NCBI GenBank assembly: GCA_027603945.1
Contig: JADIIU010000067.1
Location: 1-64,000 of the forward strand
DNA from: Terramyces sp. JEL0728
Lineage: Eukaryota > Chytridiomycota > Chytridiomycetes > Rhizophydiales > Terramycetaceae
Reading direction: 5' to 3'
Length of the DNA: 64,000 nt
Shown: positions 53,374 through 64,000 of the stretch, piece after piece
Position numbering within the stretch: position 1 is the first letter of the stretch
Layout: each line of letters opens with the position of its first letter
The notes under the pieces: model-generated
Seen by the model: only the letters and a program-made list of their open reading frames with translations
The model's database searches: none
What the model was told of the DNA's origin: nothing
Made by a program: the position numbers and the translations under genes

Positions 53374-54158
53374 ATGAAGTCGAGCTACTGCGTGTCAGTT
53401 TTAGGTTTGGATGAGGCAGGCAAAACTACAATGATTCTTAGGCTAAAAGGAGGTAAATATGGATTGATCCATTAAGATATGAAATCTCAGCCTCCAAAGG
53501 CAAAATGGGGGTTTACGTCCACAACTATCAAAATGACATCCAAGCAATGTCTTCCTTGCTGCGTTCCGCTTCCAATCAAGAAAGAAGTCTGGCTCACGTT
53601 TTACGATGTTGGAGGGGTATCCATAGTTAATTCAGGATTCAAAAATAAGAAGTATATGGTCAAACTATTACGCGGATGTCTTTGCAGCGATATACGTAGT
53701 GGATGGTTCTGCACCGCATAGGTTTGAAGAGGCAAAAAGAGAGCTCCATACTATGGCAAAATCACCAATGATGGCAGGCAAGCCAATATTAATGTACCTT
53801 TTCCTAACAGCAGTCTGGCAAACAGGGGCAATATTACAGCGAAAGAATTGACGGAAACCATGGATATCTCGCATTTATGCATGGACAGCATTGAGAAATC
53901 AAAGCCAACTCTTATATGTGCCAAAGTCTGCGATTTCAACAAGAGCGACACCACACTCAAAGAAGGTTATCCAAACTAATCCCAGGAATCGATTGGATCG
54001 TACGAGGAATAGAAAGCAACTACAAAGCGTTAAAGGAGAAGGTCGCCAAGGACACCAAAGTCCAAAAAGAACAATGGAAGCAAGAGCAGAACGCAAAACT
54101 TCAAAAGTTGGAGCAGTGCAATCCAACATCAAACAAAGTATTTCCTATGGATGAATAA
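53374..54158 (+). CDS. ARL13-like ciliary GTPase
   Basis: 233 aa in five exons, with introns 53453-53476 (24 nt), gtatccatagttaattcag (53617-53635), gtaccttttcctaacagcag (53794-53813) and gttatccaaactaatcccag (53966-53985). P-loop GLDEAGKTTMILRLKG; switch region KWGFTSTTIKM instead of the usual PTVGF; G3 DVGGDSKIRSIW; then YYADVFAAIYVVDGSAP. The G4 motif, normally NKQD, reads LANRGN, so guanine binding may be altered. The end GIDWIVRGIESNYKALKEKV plus a coiled coil is typical of ARL13. ARL13 acts in the cilium as GEF for ARL3, so its presence supports a flagellated life stage. It is much shorter than animal ARL13B. Confidence 0.75.
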
Positions 54159-54184
54159 ATTCAATATTGCCAAATACTTTATTC

Positions 54185-56710
54185 TCATGACATCGCAGCC
54201 AGTTGTTTTGCATCAATGTTTAGACCCAACGCATTCAGGAATAGATTTACATTTTCCATCGCTCTTGGGTGGTTGGTTTTTGAAGTTTGAATTATATTTT
54301 CACTACAGTGAGTAAGAAATTACCGTAATTCTGTAACAAGTATTCGCTGGTGGTCAATTCCAGAAGCTCCAACAGCCATAGCAGATAAAAATTGCCACAC
54401 ATAGACTTCATCCGCAGCAGATGCACTGGAGGAAAAGATTGAGGGGAACTGTCCTTTGTACGATTCGAAAATGAAATTGTAGATTTCTCCCCACATTCCT
54501 AAATCGTTTTCAGAGGGTGTTCCAGAAGTTGATGCAGGAGAAACCGCTGTTTCTTTCAGATTTTCAGCCCTGTGTAAAAGCATGGTTAGGAGCACAAGAC
54601 CAACTTTGGATTTAGCCAGCCAAATAAGATTGTGGCGTTCTAATATTATTTGCATATATGTATTAAGCGCAGCGAGGTTTGCGTCGGCAAGGACATTTGC
54701 AAAGGACGGTATAATTTCATTCATGAAAAGGTCGACTGCCTTTGTTTCTTTTCCAAGTACACTGTTGCTGGCATCCAGGCATTCAAATCTTTTACACAAC
54801 ACAGAATAGTAGCCTAAAATCTGTTTGGTATTCAGATGTGTAAAAGCTCGGAGTGTAGCTTTGATACCTTTCTTTGTATTTAAAGCCGCAACGAGCGGGT
54901 GGGGAACACTACGTTAGTCAATGCTACTTCAAAGGCACATCTTCTGTGGTAATCATTTCCCTAAACAACTCTAGCTTAGCATTTGTTATATCTTGTTCAT
55001 GCTGTAGCAGTAAGCCCTCGTCGTTTTCGACTTTATTTCTTTGTATATCTTCCACTGCATAGATTTTGTCATAAACTTTTTCGATATATTTCAAGATTTT
55101 GATTTGAGACATTGGCTTGGCAGTTTGGCTCTTAATTGGTGCTGCGAGTTCAAAAGCCCTTTTGGGATTTCGAGTGGATTGTGTTGAAATCTTTCCAAGA
55201 GCACCCTCTAACGACAATGTGCTTTCCTTTGTCTTTGTTTTTCTGGCATCGATCAGTCGTCTCATTTGCTGTTGCATTTGGTTGGAAATAGCGGCCCCAG
55301 TAGAATTTCCAACCAATTGATTTGCCAAGTGCGCTTTTTGCCAAGTCTTTTTCTTTCCTTGTAAAATATTAGGTTGCTCCTCTGTACTATTTTTTAGTGT
55401 AAGCATTTGGAAGTAATAATCATCTACAAATGGATTTTCAGATACCAACTGGGAAATTTGGATTTTAGCAATTAGTTCCTTTTCAAACTTTCTCATTAAC
55501 CCAGAGAATTTTTCCTAATGTTAATAAAGTGGCACCTCTCGTGGAATACTTGGGTCGTCATCAATTCCAAACCCTAAATCATCGTCGTCCAACCTTTTCC
55601 ATTGTTTTTTCTTATCCTTTGGCTTTTCTTCACTCTGTTTCTCGAGCTGCTGTTTGCTAGATTTCTTTGGCTCGCTTTTTGACGATCCCAGCACAGGGAA
55701 ATCTGCTTCATCCAACACAACACGCTCTTCTTCATCGGTTTCGTGGTCTTCTTGATGAACTAAAATAGGTTTTTGATTTTGCTTCTTTTTGGAGTTTGTT
55801 GCTTTTTTACTTTGGTATTCCGCTTCTTGCCTTTCATTCTTTCGTTCGTTGCTAGGTGGAGAGTCAACCTTTTGTTGTGATTCAACTTTTGTAGTTTTCA
55901 CAAGTTGTTCACCATATTGAAAGAAATTTATCAACGAGCGGTGGATATTTTTTGCCTGTTCAGGGCGAATGATGAACAATCCTCTTCCAACTAATTCGTA
56001 CTGAGTTTTCAATGTTTGTCGGATGGTATTTAAACTCTTTATGTTTTCAAGCTCCAACTCTCCACGAAGATCAAACAAGGTCTTCAATAGAGTAGCAATA
56101 TGCAGATACAATGGTTCGGTTTGTTTAAGCTGGTATTAGAGAGACAGTACGATTTCGAAAACGATTCCCTTATCATTGAAATCCAATTCAATTGGCGCGA
56201 TCGCCATGCCATCAATTACGATTGGTTGGGACGGCATCCTTTGGTGACCCATTGGCATGTACTGAGGGGGATACTGCGTCATTTGAGGAGGCATCGGTCT
56301 ATTTCGTTGTGCCCTCATTGCAGCTTCAACTTGATCCAGACTCATAGCATTTCCTTGTTGCATCATTGGCTGCTGTGGTGGCATAGGTTGGCGATATTCC
56401 ATTGGAGGTATTCTTTGCTGGCTTAACCGGTTCATCTGGTTATGCTTTGGTGCAGCGAACTGGATAAGTAAGTAGATACCTGATTGGAAGGAGGTCCATT
56501 TCCGAAATTAAAATCAGTGCTGATATCGCCTACGTCTCCAAACGTTTCGTCATTCAGATTTTCATCGTCATCCAAAATTACATTATCTTCATCCTGGTCA
56601 ATAGGGACTGCAAACTTGGATTCCAGTAATTCGTCATAGCGACTCCCGTCTCCTTCGAAAATTAACTCCTTATCAGCAGGCTTTGAGGTGTCAAAGCCAA
56701 AGAAAGACAT
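54185..56710 (-). CDS. PAT1: PAT1-like mRNA decay factor
   Basis: 807 aa in six exons, with introns 56460-56479, 56130-56150, 55515-55535, 54909-54927 and 54303-54323. The start MSFFGFDTSKPADKELIFEG and NDETFGDVGDISTDFNFG are PAT1 hallmarks, as are MSLDQVEAAMRAQRN in a Pro/Gln-rich region and MRKFEKELIAKIQISQLVSE with FVDDYYFQ. The C-terminal helical domain ends NVNLFLNALGLNI. PAT1 joins the Lsm1-7 ring, Dhh1 and the decapping enzyme in P-bodies. Between the Pro-rich and Mid regions sit about 198 extra codons (about residues 181-378) with a folded-looking part (ATLLKTLFDLRGELELENIK) and a DEADFPVLG motif. Both joins are phase 0 with canonical 21-nt introns. Confidence 0.85.
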
Positions 56711-56782
56711 AACAGTGATTCTTTTTTTTCGTTTTTGTTGGAAAGCAGTGTGGAGTGTGACGACGTGACTCATAACAAAATG

Positions 56783-59482
56783 CTATTTATTTGGAGTTGC
56801 TAGAATATCTTTGAAATTCTTCCGAGATCTCTTACTAGGAGACTGCAAGAAATCAATGTGCCTTGGTTTCACAGGTGTCTCTGGAATGTAGACACTTTTT
56901 GCATTGACTGGAGAGCCAAGAGTGTTATTGGAATCCAAAGGCTTTCGAAAATCACTCAACGAAACCGTTCTAGTTAGTTTGCGCGAGCCTGATTTACTTT
57001 TTGCTTTTTTGGTGGATATCACTTGTCGTCGCATCTGGGCAAGTTTTGATGGTGCTTTTTGAACTGCTACTGGAGGCTTCTCCTCCTCTTTTACCCTGCG
57101 TTTCTTTGGTTTTTGCGCTATCTGAATGAGACTGAATGGCTCCTCGTTTCCCTCCAAATTACCTCCTGATTTAGATTTCAAAAGGTCGCATATTTCGGGG
57201 AGACTGGAATAGTAGCTAGATCAGTTAATTTTTACTATTTATAAACTATTGGTGAAACAAAATCCTTCCACCAAGAGCTTTCATTGTCCAAATCAAGAGA
57301 AATAGAACTGATCATAATTCTATCCAGCAAATTTTCAACATATTTTTCAAAATGGTCATTCATATTGATATTTTTTGATTTTTTTGGAGTTTTAAACAAT
57401 ATTGTAGTTGGAATTTCATTGCTTGTTTCCATGCTTATTCGCAAGCACTCCAATGCCATCACCATCTGCAATTTTGCTCTAAATCAATAAAAGTTACTCT
57501 GTGATTGCCAGGTCTCTGAGTGCTTTCTTTAATACCAGTTTTAGTTCGCTTTTTGCAGGTACTTTTTGTTTTTGTTTCAAAAACCACGTTTGGGCAAGAG
57601 TCTGTAGCTTGAATGGCATATCAGAATTTGATTTCGAATATAAGAACGAGAGTGAATCGACTCTCATCTTACTCTGTGTATCCAAATCGCTCATGTTGCG
57701 AACAATTTTGGACGTGAAATATTCCAAGAGAATTTTAATCTACATTAGAATGTAGCTACCGGCTGTTGTTTATCAGCTTCGGCAAGTTTAACAAGCTGAT
57801 CATAAAACTGTGGAATGACGATTGAAAGGAAATAATCTAAAGCAATCTGGCTCAGCAGCAATTACCTTTTCATATAGTATGCAATAGTAAAAGTATTCAA
57901 AAGTGTCGTAAAAGTCAACCAAGTCTTTCATACTTGGTAGAGTAGGATTTGATTCAGAAGCCTGTTCCTTCTCTATCCTTTCCCGTACCGGTTTTTGAGG
58001 AGTAAGTTTTACCCTTGATTCTTTCAGCTCAAACATCCCCATCAAGTCTTGAGTTAATTTAGCAGAAGAATTTGGCGAAATAACCCCTGACTTTAAAAAC
58101 TCTTGTAAATAGTCTGGAAATGATAGCGAATACCAAACAGAGATATTGTATGGCTGAATTAAATCTGGTTAAAAATTTCACTACTAATATTGGACGGAAT
58201 CGGGCCAGTCTGGACGTGAACATCGTCAGCAATGGTAAGGAAAGCAAGGTTTGGCATTAAAGGTTGAAGTATTGCGGTGCTGCTCCCGTCAGATAGCACA
58301 AGAGCCACACCATTGCAACAACAGAACTTTTGGAAAACATTGAAACTATTTACATTTTCTAAATTTGAAGAATCTGGGACAACAAAGCATTGGTAGTCTG
58401 CTATGGAAGTGTACGTCCATCCAGTTATGTGATAGGTTTCCAGTTCAAAAATATCCAACTTGTGAGGGTTTGATCTAGTTAGTGAACTCGTTACATTGTT
58501 TTGACGTTGAATGCACATGCAAACGGAAACATTGATCTAGGAACATCCAGGTCCAAAGATTTTATAATTGGAAATTTAATGGACCCCACATTAAAGTAAA
58601 CTTTGTCGAATGATTCTAAAAATAGAGAATATCCGTCCTGTCTGAAATACATTTGAGATACCTGGCCATCGATACTTGGCATTTTCAAGCAATTCTTCCA
58701 AAGGTGCCGTAGGTTAGGGGAATACAATAGATAGTAGTCCAGATATCTCCCTCCATACAATTTAAGGGCATTTGAAAGCCAGCTTTCGGTCCTCGTTACC
58801 TAAATTACCTTGCAGTTACTATTTCGTTTGTGCTGGGCATATCTGAATTGATCCAGTAAAGGGATATTCTCTCCTGGATCAAATAATTCCACATATCCAA
58901 TGATAGAAAATCCTGGTGAAATATTTCCAATAAATGGTCTAACTGCAAGTTTTCCTGAAGTAAAAAACGGTTGAATTCGTCCATAGTTTTGGGTAGCGGT
59001 GACAATATAAATAAGTAATTTCTGATTTTTATGTTCCTTGCAGGTTTACTCTGCTTCTTTAGCGGGGACTGTAAATGGGAAGCAATGGAATAGTTCCACT
59101 GTGCTTGTATTGAAACTTGTTGGATCAAATCAAGCATATACTTTAAATTATCATGATTACTGCTCTGTGCAATGTCCAAATCCGCGGCAAGCTGTTGAAG
59201 AGCTTGATGACTTAATCCAAAATCATGCTTGGAAACCCCAAGTCTCTTTCCTTTAAGCTCCCTGTCGTAATTGACTATTTCATATCCCCAGGTGAATAAA
59301 GGATTGACATGAATATGAAATAACAGCAAAATTCGGACGACGATTACTTTAACGTCGATTGATTTCGGGTCTATCAGAAACACGACGTGCGGGATTGGTT
59401 TTAGTGAAGATTGCGGTGACCCTAACTCTATTGGCTTCGCTGGTGTTTTTGTTGGTGTTTTCAAGACATTCATGTGATCCAT
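56783..59482 (-). CDS. Treslin/Sld3-like replication initiator (candidate)
   Basis: 853 aa in eight exons with seven introns of 19-20 nt (58800-58819, 58475-58494, 58165-58184, 57847-57865, 57740-57759, 57479-57497, 57216-57235). The N-terminus holds a vWA-like strand pattern (HVVFLIDPKSIDVKVIVVRI, HVNPLFTWGYEIVNY) like that of Treslin. The middle has helical segments (LDYFLSIVIPQFYDQL, ILLEYFTSKIVRNMSDLD) as in the Sld3/Treslin domain. The C-terminus is basic with SP/TP-K sites (LGSPVNAK, IPETPVKPR, LQSPSKR), the type of CDK site that recruits Dpb11/TopBP1. Such proteins load Cdc45 at origins. It is shorter than animal Treslin. The family is fast-evolving, so the call is tentative. Confidence 0.45.
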
Positions 59483-59586
59483 GTTTAAGATTCTGGACAG
59501 TTGAAAAAATTTCAAAGAAATCGGTTAGAAATAATCCAGTGGAAGGGATTACGTTTTACTTTTATTGAGATAAACAAATATACCGG

Positions 59587-60563
59587 TTACAATTGCCCTG
59601 GTGGATGACTGAACAGCCATTCTACAGCAGCTTCTACATTACCGCCAGTCATCTGAAGAGCCCTAATATTTTCAGCAGCATTAAAGAATCCCATATCTTG
59701 CAATTGTGCTAATTGGGTTTGATACAACACTTCTGGTGCTTGAGCAGGTTGTGCAGGCGGTTGGGCCCCTCCCATCATCATTTGTAAAAGAGCTGGATTG
59801 AAGGCGGGAGTTCCTTGTGGAGAGGTGGCCGCTGGAGCTGGATTGCTTGCGTATGGATTTGTAAAGCCTGGTGGTTGGCCAAACATGTTGTTGGTAGGAT
59901 TAAATCCGGCACCCATACCGCCCATTCCACCTTGCATTTGCAACATCATTCTTAATAATTCCGGGTTGGACATCATCTGTTGAAACTGTGGGGACTGCAT
60001 GTGCTGTCTCATTTCTGGGGTCATTACCGAAGCTAATTGAGGGTTTGATTGAATCATCATATCCAACATTTGAGGGTTGCCCATCATTTGAGACATCATT
60101 TGTAAAAACATTGGGTTATTCAACATCGAGTCCATATTTGGCGCTCCTCCCATTCCAGCAGGCATTCCTCCAAAGTTTGGCATTGCACCTGGAGTTCCAA
60201 ACATGTCTAGTGGATTAGCTGCAGGATTCGCTGCCGGAGTTGGATTAGTAGCAGGGAAAGATTGTGGAGCTGGAGCGGGAGGTGGTGCGGTAGCTTTAGG
60301 AACATTTCCACGTACCAAATGTACTCTACAATTAATAACTATTACGTGTTTCCTTCTTGTAGTTTGTACACAGTCAATGATTCCTCGTCTTTCAACACTT
60401 TTCCGGCAAAAATCAACCGTTGTTGTTCTGGAGGAGTCGGGTTTGAGCTTTCAAAGTGCTTGCTGATTTCATTTTTTAGCTGTAGAGTAGTTGCTTCAGA
60501 ATCAACCGAGACTGAAAAAGCGCTTTCGTTTGAACATTTCACCTTGATCGAAATAGGAGCCAT
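59587..60563 (-). CDS. DSK2: Ubiquilin/Dsk2 ubiquitin shuttle
   Basis: 318 aa in two exons, with intron gtaatagttattaattgtag (60326-60345), located inside the end of the ubiquitin-like domain (KLQEGNTVHLVRGN). UBL at residues 1-73 (ISIKVKCSNESAFSVSVDS, QQRLIFAGKVLKDEESL). The central part has STI1-like methionine-rich repeats (NPMFLQMMSQMMGNPQMLD, NPELLRMMLQ). A C-terminal UBA follows (LQDMGFFNAAENIRALQMTG, VEAAVEWLF). It carries ubiquitinated clients to the proteasome and chaperones tail-anchored proteins. It is shorter than animal ubiquilins and similar to yeast Dsk2. Confidence 0.95.
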
Positions 60564-60720
60564 TGAAATTTTTAGACAGAAAATGGGACTCTTATCTCAG
60601 CAAGAGAATCTTTAACACAGCCAACATATTAGGTTTGGAAGATAACCATTCGATTATTGGTATATTATAATCAATCCAATTTAAAGATACTCTCGTGACA
60701 ATTGGAATATTAAAAGTAAA

Positions 60721-63103
60721 TTATATTCGCTTTAAACTAAAAAATCCGTGAGATGAAAGGTTCTTTTTAATGCCGTGGTAGTGGATTGATATTGTTGATT
60801 TAGCTGGAAGAGCAAGAAAATCCTATAATTAAACAATATTACCACCAAGCTTATTCCAGTAACCGTTCCCTGTTCAACTTTCCCATTTCCATCCATCACG
60901 AACCCTGACGAATGCTGGACAACATAAGAAGGCGAATTGATTGCAGATAGCACGGATTCTCCATTAACTACAATTTGAATTGAAGGCTTTGCTTTCGTGA
61001 AAAACGAAAAGTTGATCTCATACAATCCAGCATCCTGTATCCTTATATTGTAGTGATCTTGCTCCCATTTGAAATTATCTGGATCTGCGTTAAAGAGAAA
61101 TACCTGTATTTGTGGTTTCTAAATTCCACGGAATAGCACTGCCTAATTTTAACTTTCCTGAATTCCAAATCCACTGTGCACATCTGTAAAATGGTTGGTT
61201 TGCCTGCATTGCAAACAACGACTTGCAGTTCGTCAGTTCAGAGCACAGCATAAACAACTTTTGATCAAATTCTCGCGCAAGATCTTTTGTTGTAAATTCA
61301 GCTGCCTCTTGAGGCGGCATCGAGTTAGGCTTATCCTCCAATTTAGCCAGTCGGTCAGTGAGCGCATTTAAGCGTTCTTCTACCAGATTTTTGAACATTA
61401 TTTGGACTTTAGTTTGTAATTCTGAGATAGAAGTCTTGGGAGTTTCGTAAGATGATATTTTCTCACTTAATCCTATTTCCACTTTGTTCTGTTGCGATGC
61501 TAGCTCACTTTTGATGCTAGTCATTTGATGGCCAATTAACTTTTCTATTTGTGATTTTCGCACGAATTTTTTCAAGTCTTGTCGAGTAGCAATGTGTCTT
61601 GCCAACTCCTGGAGGACACTTGTATCTACTTTATTTGAAAGCTCTACTTTTATCATTTTGACTTGATGGAAAAGTTTTTGTGTATCGCAAGTAGTATTGG
61701 CTGATTTGGGGGTTTCGGGATAATCCGGCTCAAATTCTCCATTGCCATCAAGTTGAAGCTGCTCTGATTGGGCACTATTAACACTTGCATCTCGCAATCC
61801 TTTTTGGACGGAATGGTTGTTGTTTTCTGAATTATTTCGAGTTTGCACTTTGACGATTTCTTTGAGCTCGCTCTTAAAAGCAACCATTGTTTTATCCAAT
61901 AATGCATATTTCATTTCAAGTCTTGCATTATCATCCGTTAGGGTCTTTAGATCGTGTTTTGATTTGTGCAGTTGCGACTTTAAGATTTCTATTTCTTCTT
62001 TGAGTTCGTTTTGAAGATCTTCCCTCATTTGCTGGACTACTTGTTTATGATCTTGGGAGTAAATATTGGATTTATCCAGTCTTGTGGTATCTGTGTAGCC
62101 TAAATTTGGAAATGGAACTGATTGTTCATTTTTTTGCTGGGCTTTTCCACTGTTTGATTCCCTAGTTTGGCCCTCTTTGATTAACATAATTTCATCTTGC
62201 AGTTGGTAAACTAAAAATTTCAACTTACTGACTTCTTCATTTTCTTCTTTCCTGCTTTTAGAACCTCCCTGAGAAGTCTTGCTGGGCATTTGTGACAGCT
62301 TGAGACTCTTTAGCTCATGTTGAAGCTTTTGAATAGACGACTGCAATGAGAGTACTTCTTCCTTCAGAACTTTTGTTTGGACAATCGCGCTGGAAGTTTC
62401 ATGTTGCTTACCACTTTGGTATGATACATCCCTGTTCTCGTCGAATTTGCCTTTACTACACTTTAGAAGCTCAATTGCAACTTGGTTTTCTTTAACTGTG
62501 TGGGATAACTTGCTGTACTCGTCTCTAAACTTTTCCCTGGCGGAATGACCAATGGATAAATCTCGTAAGGTCGCTTCGATGTTCTTTATTCGAGTTGTGA
62601 TATTGAAGCTATCCGAAGATGTCTGGGGTCTTTTTCCCTGAATTATTGCGTTCTGTAATTCTTTTATCGCCTGATAGTGTTCGCGGAGAGAATCCTTGAT
62701 GTTGAAAACATCGCCCGTAGCAATGATATTGCTATTTGTATCAACAGTATCATCAAAAACTACGGAACTAGATATTTTACCCAATTCAGATTCGTCTAGT
62801 GAGTGTTTCAATTTCAGAATCCTTGAGTCAATCTCCTTTCCAGAATTATCAGAAGAAAGACTGGAGAGCAAGTCCACGCCAACTTCATGATTATCCCGGG
62901 TTCGCTTGCTCATTACTGGGAGGTTTGTTGCAGTCAGTTTATCATATAACTCTTTCTCGGCATTTGTCTTGGAAAGTGAACGCTGAATACTTTCTTGCAG
63001 AAATTCTAACCCGCTATTGATGTTATGCTCGCTTTGTCAAAAATAAATACCCAGGTGTACTCTCTGGTTTAAACTGATTAGGAAATACCGTATCCTTTTC
63101 CAT
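60721..63103 (-). CDS. Long coiled-coil protein with C-terminal C1q-like domain
   Basis: 774 aa in four exons, with introns gtatttatttttgacaaag (63032-63050), gtatttctctttaacgcag (61085-61103) and gtaatattgtttaattatag (60823-60842). The first intron adds 70 or so residues upstream of the ATG at 62913. Residues 80-620 are mostly heptad-patterned coiled coil (IEILKSQLHKSKHDLKTLTD). The last 120 residues (FKWEQDHYNIRIQDAGLYEI, PSIQIVVNGESVL, DFLALPAKSTISIHYHG) match a C1q/TNF-like beta-sandwich that ends many cytoplasmic coiled-coil proteins in protists and chytrids. There is no signal peptide. It is probably structural or scaffolding; the partner is unknown. Confidence 0.75.
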
Positions 63104-63765
63104 TTTATTATCTTCGATTTGTGAAATTTGTTAGATACAACACAAACGCGTTACGCGGTTCAATATGTGCTTCATTGGTCTATGGTAGTTGTCATATACG
63201 GTATAATCGATCATCGCCGAAGATCTACACGAAAGCCACTAACGATGATATCCACTTCACATATGGCACATCCAGGGATGGAAGACACACTAAAACTTCA
63301 TCTATTTCATTCAAAGTATTGTTACAGATCTATGGAAATAAGAACTCTTGGCTTATGGCATTGCCAATAGCTGGTGTGGAAGTAAGACTTGCACAGACAT
63401 TTTAAATCAAGACAAGTTTAAATTTATCGTTCCTATAAACATCACCGAATGAGCGGCTTCCTACTCAGCAGTAAAGCTTTCGTCTGTTGAATTCTTTCAT
63501 CTTCAGGGCACCGCAAAGATGGATGGAGTTGTTTACTTTCCGAAATTTCAGTGCCATTTATATAAAAATGAAACACTAGGTTGTTAAGACATCGTGCTGG
63601 CATGTTCGTGACACCTCTAACACCTCATGAAGTCATAAGCAGTCTAGTTCCATCTCAGACCGTTTCATTCATTGAAATAAATTCAGAGTATTGCACTACT
63701 ATGATAAAATATAGGTATCAAGCTCCGTGGTGTAGTTCAAGATTACATTTTAAATTTTCGTGACC
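63104..63765. other. Intergenic stretch with unresolved frames
   Basis: A plus-strand frame at 63121-63405 (ATG-less; FKVLLQIYGNKNSWLMALPI, ending VRLAQTF) and an overlapping plus frame at 63128-63370 compete. I could not build a spliced gene from them. A small minus-strand frame is listed separately. The region presumably also contains the divergent promoter of the kinesin gene. Confidence 0.35.
63442..63603 (-). CDS. Possible 53-residue protein
   Basis: Frame with ATG at 63603, reading MPARCLNNLVFHFYINGTEI and later KALLLSRKPLIR. The composition is protein-like and the ORF ends cleanly. It might be the last exon of a longer gene, but no upstream exon could be joined. The family is not recognised. 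It is divergent from the kinesin gene. Confidence 0.35.
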   Translation of the reverse strand: MPARCLNNLVFHFYINGTEISESKQLHPSLRCPEDERIQQTKALLLSRKPLIR

Positions 63766-64000
63766 ATGTCGTGTAAAATGGAAGTATATGCTAGAGTTGA
63801 AAACCAGGATATAGAGACTCAAAACCCAGAAAATTCTATATTGATTGATAAGTCGTCTGGCAGCTTTTCTTTTAGACCTTTAAATATGTATGTATACTTG
63901 CTCTAAACTTAGAAATACGTTTATAGACGGATGTGCTGATACGGACCAATTTACTGATTTAACTGAAAAGATTCTCAAGCAATTCATTTCTGGCTACAAT
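63766..64000 (+). CDS. Kinesin motor protein, N-terminal fragment
   Basis: The gene starts at 63766 and runs off the window. Exon one ends at 63887, and a 25-nt intron (63888-63912, ending CTCTAAACTTAG) is inferred. It reads MSCKMEVYARVENQDIETQN, then NTFIDGCADTDQFTDLTEKI and KQFISGYN at the edge, where kinesins continue with the P-loop region. The short first strand (VYARV) and the Q-x-x-F-x-x-L spacing fit a kinesin motor, possibly of the kinesin-9 (KIF6/KIF9) type linked to flagella. The subfamily cannot be fixed without the rest. Confidence 0.7.

Noticed and set aside
55521..56111. Separate gene inside PAT1
   Set aside because: Both borders join in phase to PAT1 exons through canonical 21-nt introns, and the frame lacks its own convincing start; treated as an insertion.
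56436..56479. A 44-nt tandem intron at the second exon border of PAT1
   Set aside because: After removal of the 20-nt unit 56460-56479 the following bases are open and code FAAPKHNQ, so they are exon.
58165..58184. A 17-nt intron reading (gtgaaatttttaaccag)
   Set aside because: Extending the donor by three bases to gtagtgaaatttttaaccag is in frame and matches the usual 20 nt.
58800..58819. A 17-nt intron reading (gtaatttaggtaacgag) at this join of the Treslin-like gene
   Set aside because: The 20-nt alternative gtaactgcaaggtaatttag gives an equally good frame, with the common length and a better branch site.
1..64000. Transposons, CRISPR arrays, rRNA genes and phage-like blocks
   Set aside because: No transposase, reverse transcriptase, inverted terminal repeat, spacer array or rRNA sequence was recognised.

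Overview
This window looks like nuclear DNA of a unicellular eukaryote, most likely a zoosporic (flagellated) fungus or close fungus-like relative. The fungal signals are a Pho81-type SPX/ankyrin/GDPD protein, CFT1/CPSF1, PAT1, a CH-DH RhoGEF and a GPI-type pepsin. The ciliary signals are an ARL13-like GTPase and the start of a kinesin. This placement is inference; I see no rRNA or organellar marker. Gene density is very high, about 38 protein genes in 64 kb, with neighbours often 25-60 bases apart. The standard genetic code works throughout.

The dominant feature of the window is its introns. I reconstructed about 75 from protein continuity, and nearly all are 19-25 nt. They start GTA (rarely GTG or GTT), carry a YTAAY-like branch site, and have only about 2-6 bases before the final AG. 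In almost every multi-exon gene, removing them gives a coding length divisible by three and restores a recognisable family sequence. On top of this, three genes carry head-to-tail arrays of such introns with no exon between them: five units (99 nt) in the Pho81-like gene, two units (40 nt) in the APC8/CDC23 gene and six units (120 nt) in the TRAPPC12-like gene. These arrays are the most unusual thing here.

Region by region. 1-4.4 kb: a PD-(D/E)XK-like protein, a small secreted Cys-repeat protein, a tail-anchored truncated haemoglobin and an F-box/LRR protein. 4.5-11.5 kb: a GPI-type aspartic protease with a decayed second C-terminus, then three paralogous single-pass surface proteins with proline-rich tails. 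11.6-19.7 kb: Pho81-like protein, class-3 lipase, INSIG-like protein, D-aminoacyl-tRNA deacylase and a ZZ-finger protein. 19.7-23.9 kb: three Cys-rich secreted proteins around a vWA protein. 23.9-33.6 kb: DIS3L2-like exonuclease with a CCCH finger, a three-repeat Myb protein, DUF4326, TMEM234, APC8/CDC23, TRAPPC12-like and a seven-TM protein. 33.6-41.9 kb: AP-3 mu, IQ-CH-DH RhoGEF, Rheb, an HSL-type hydrolase, an F-box/LRR protein and a cyclin. 42-50 kb: CPSF1, an LRR-TM-SH3-like receptor and transaldolase. 50-60.6 kb: two unknown proteins, rhomboid, ARL13-like, PAT1, a Treslin/Sld3-like candidate and ubiquilin. 60.7-64 kb: a coiled-coil protein with a C1q-like end, two unresolved frames and a kinesin cut by the window edge.

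There is no operon logic. Themes that recur are nutrient and growth signalling (Pho81-like, cyclin, Rheb), RNA turnover and 3'-end processing (DIS3L2, PAT1, CPSF1), trafficking (AP-3, TRAPPC12) and a rich secreted or surface repertoire. No transposon, CRISPR array, tRNA or rRNA gene was found.
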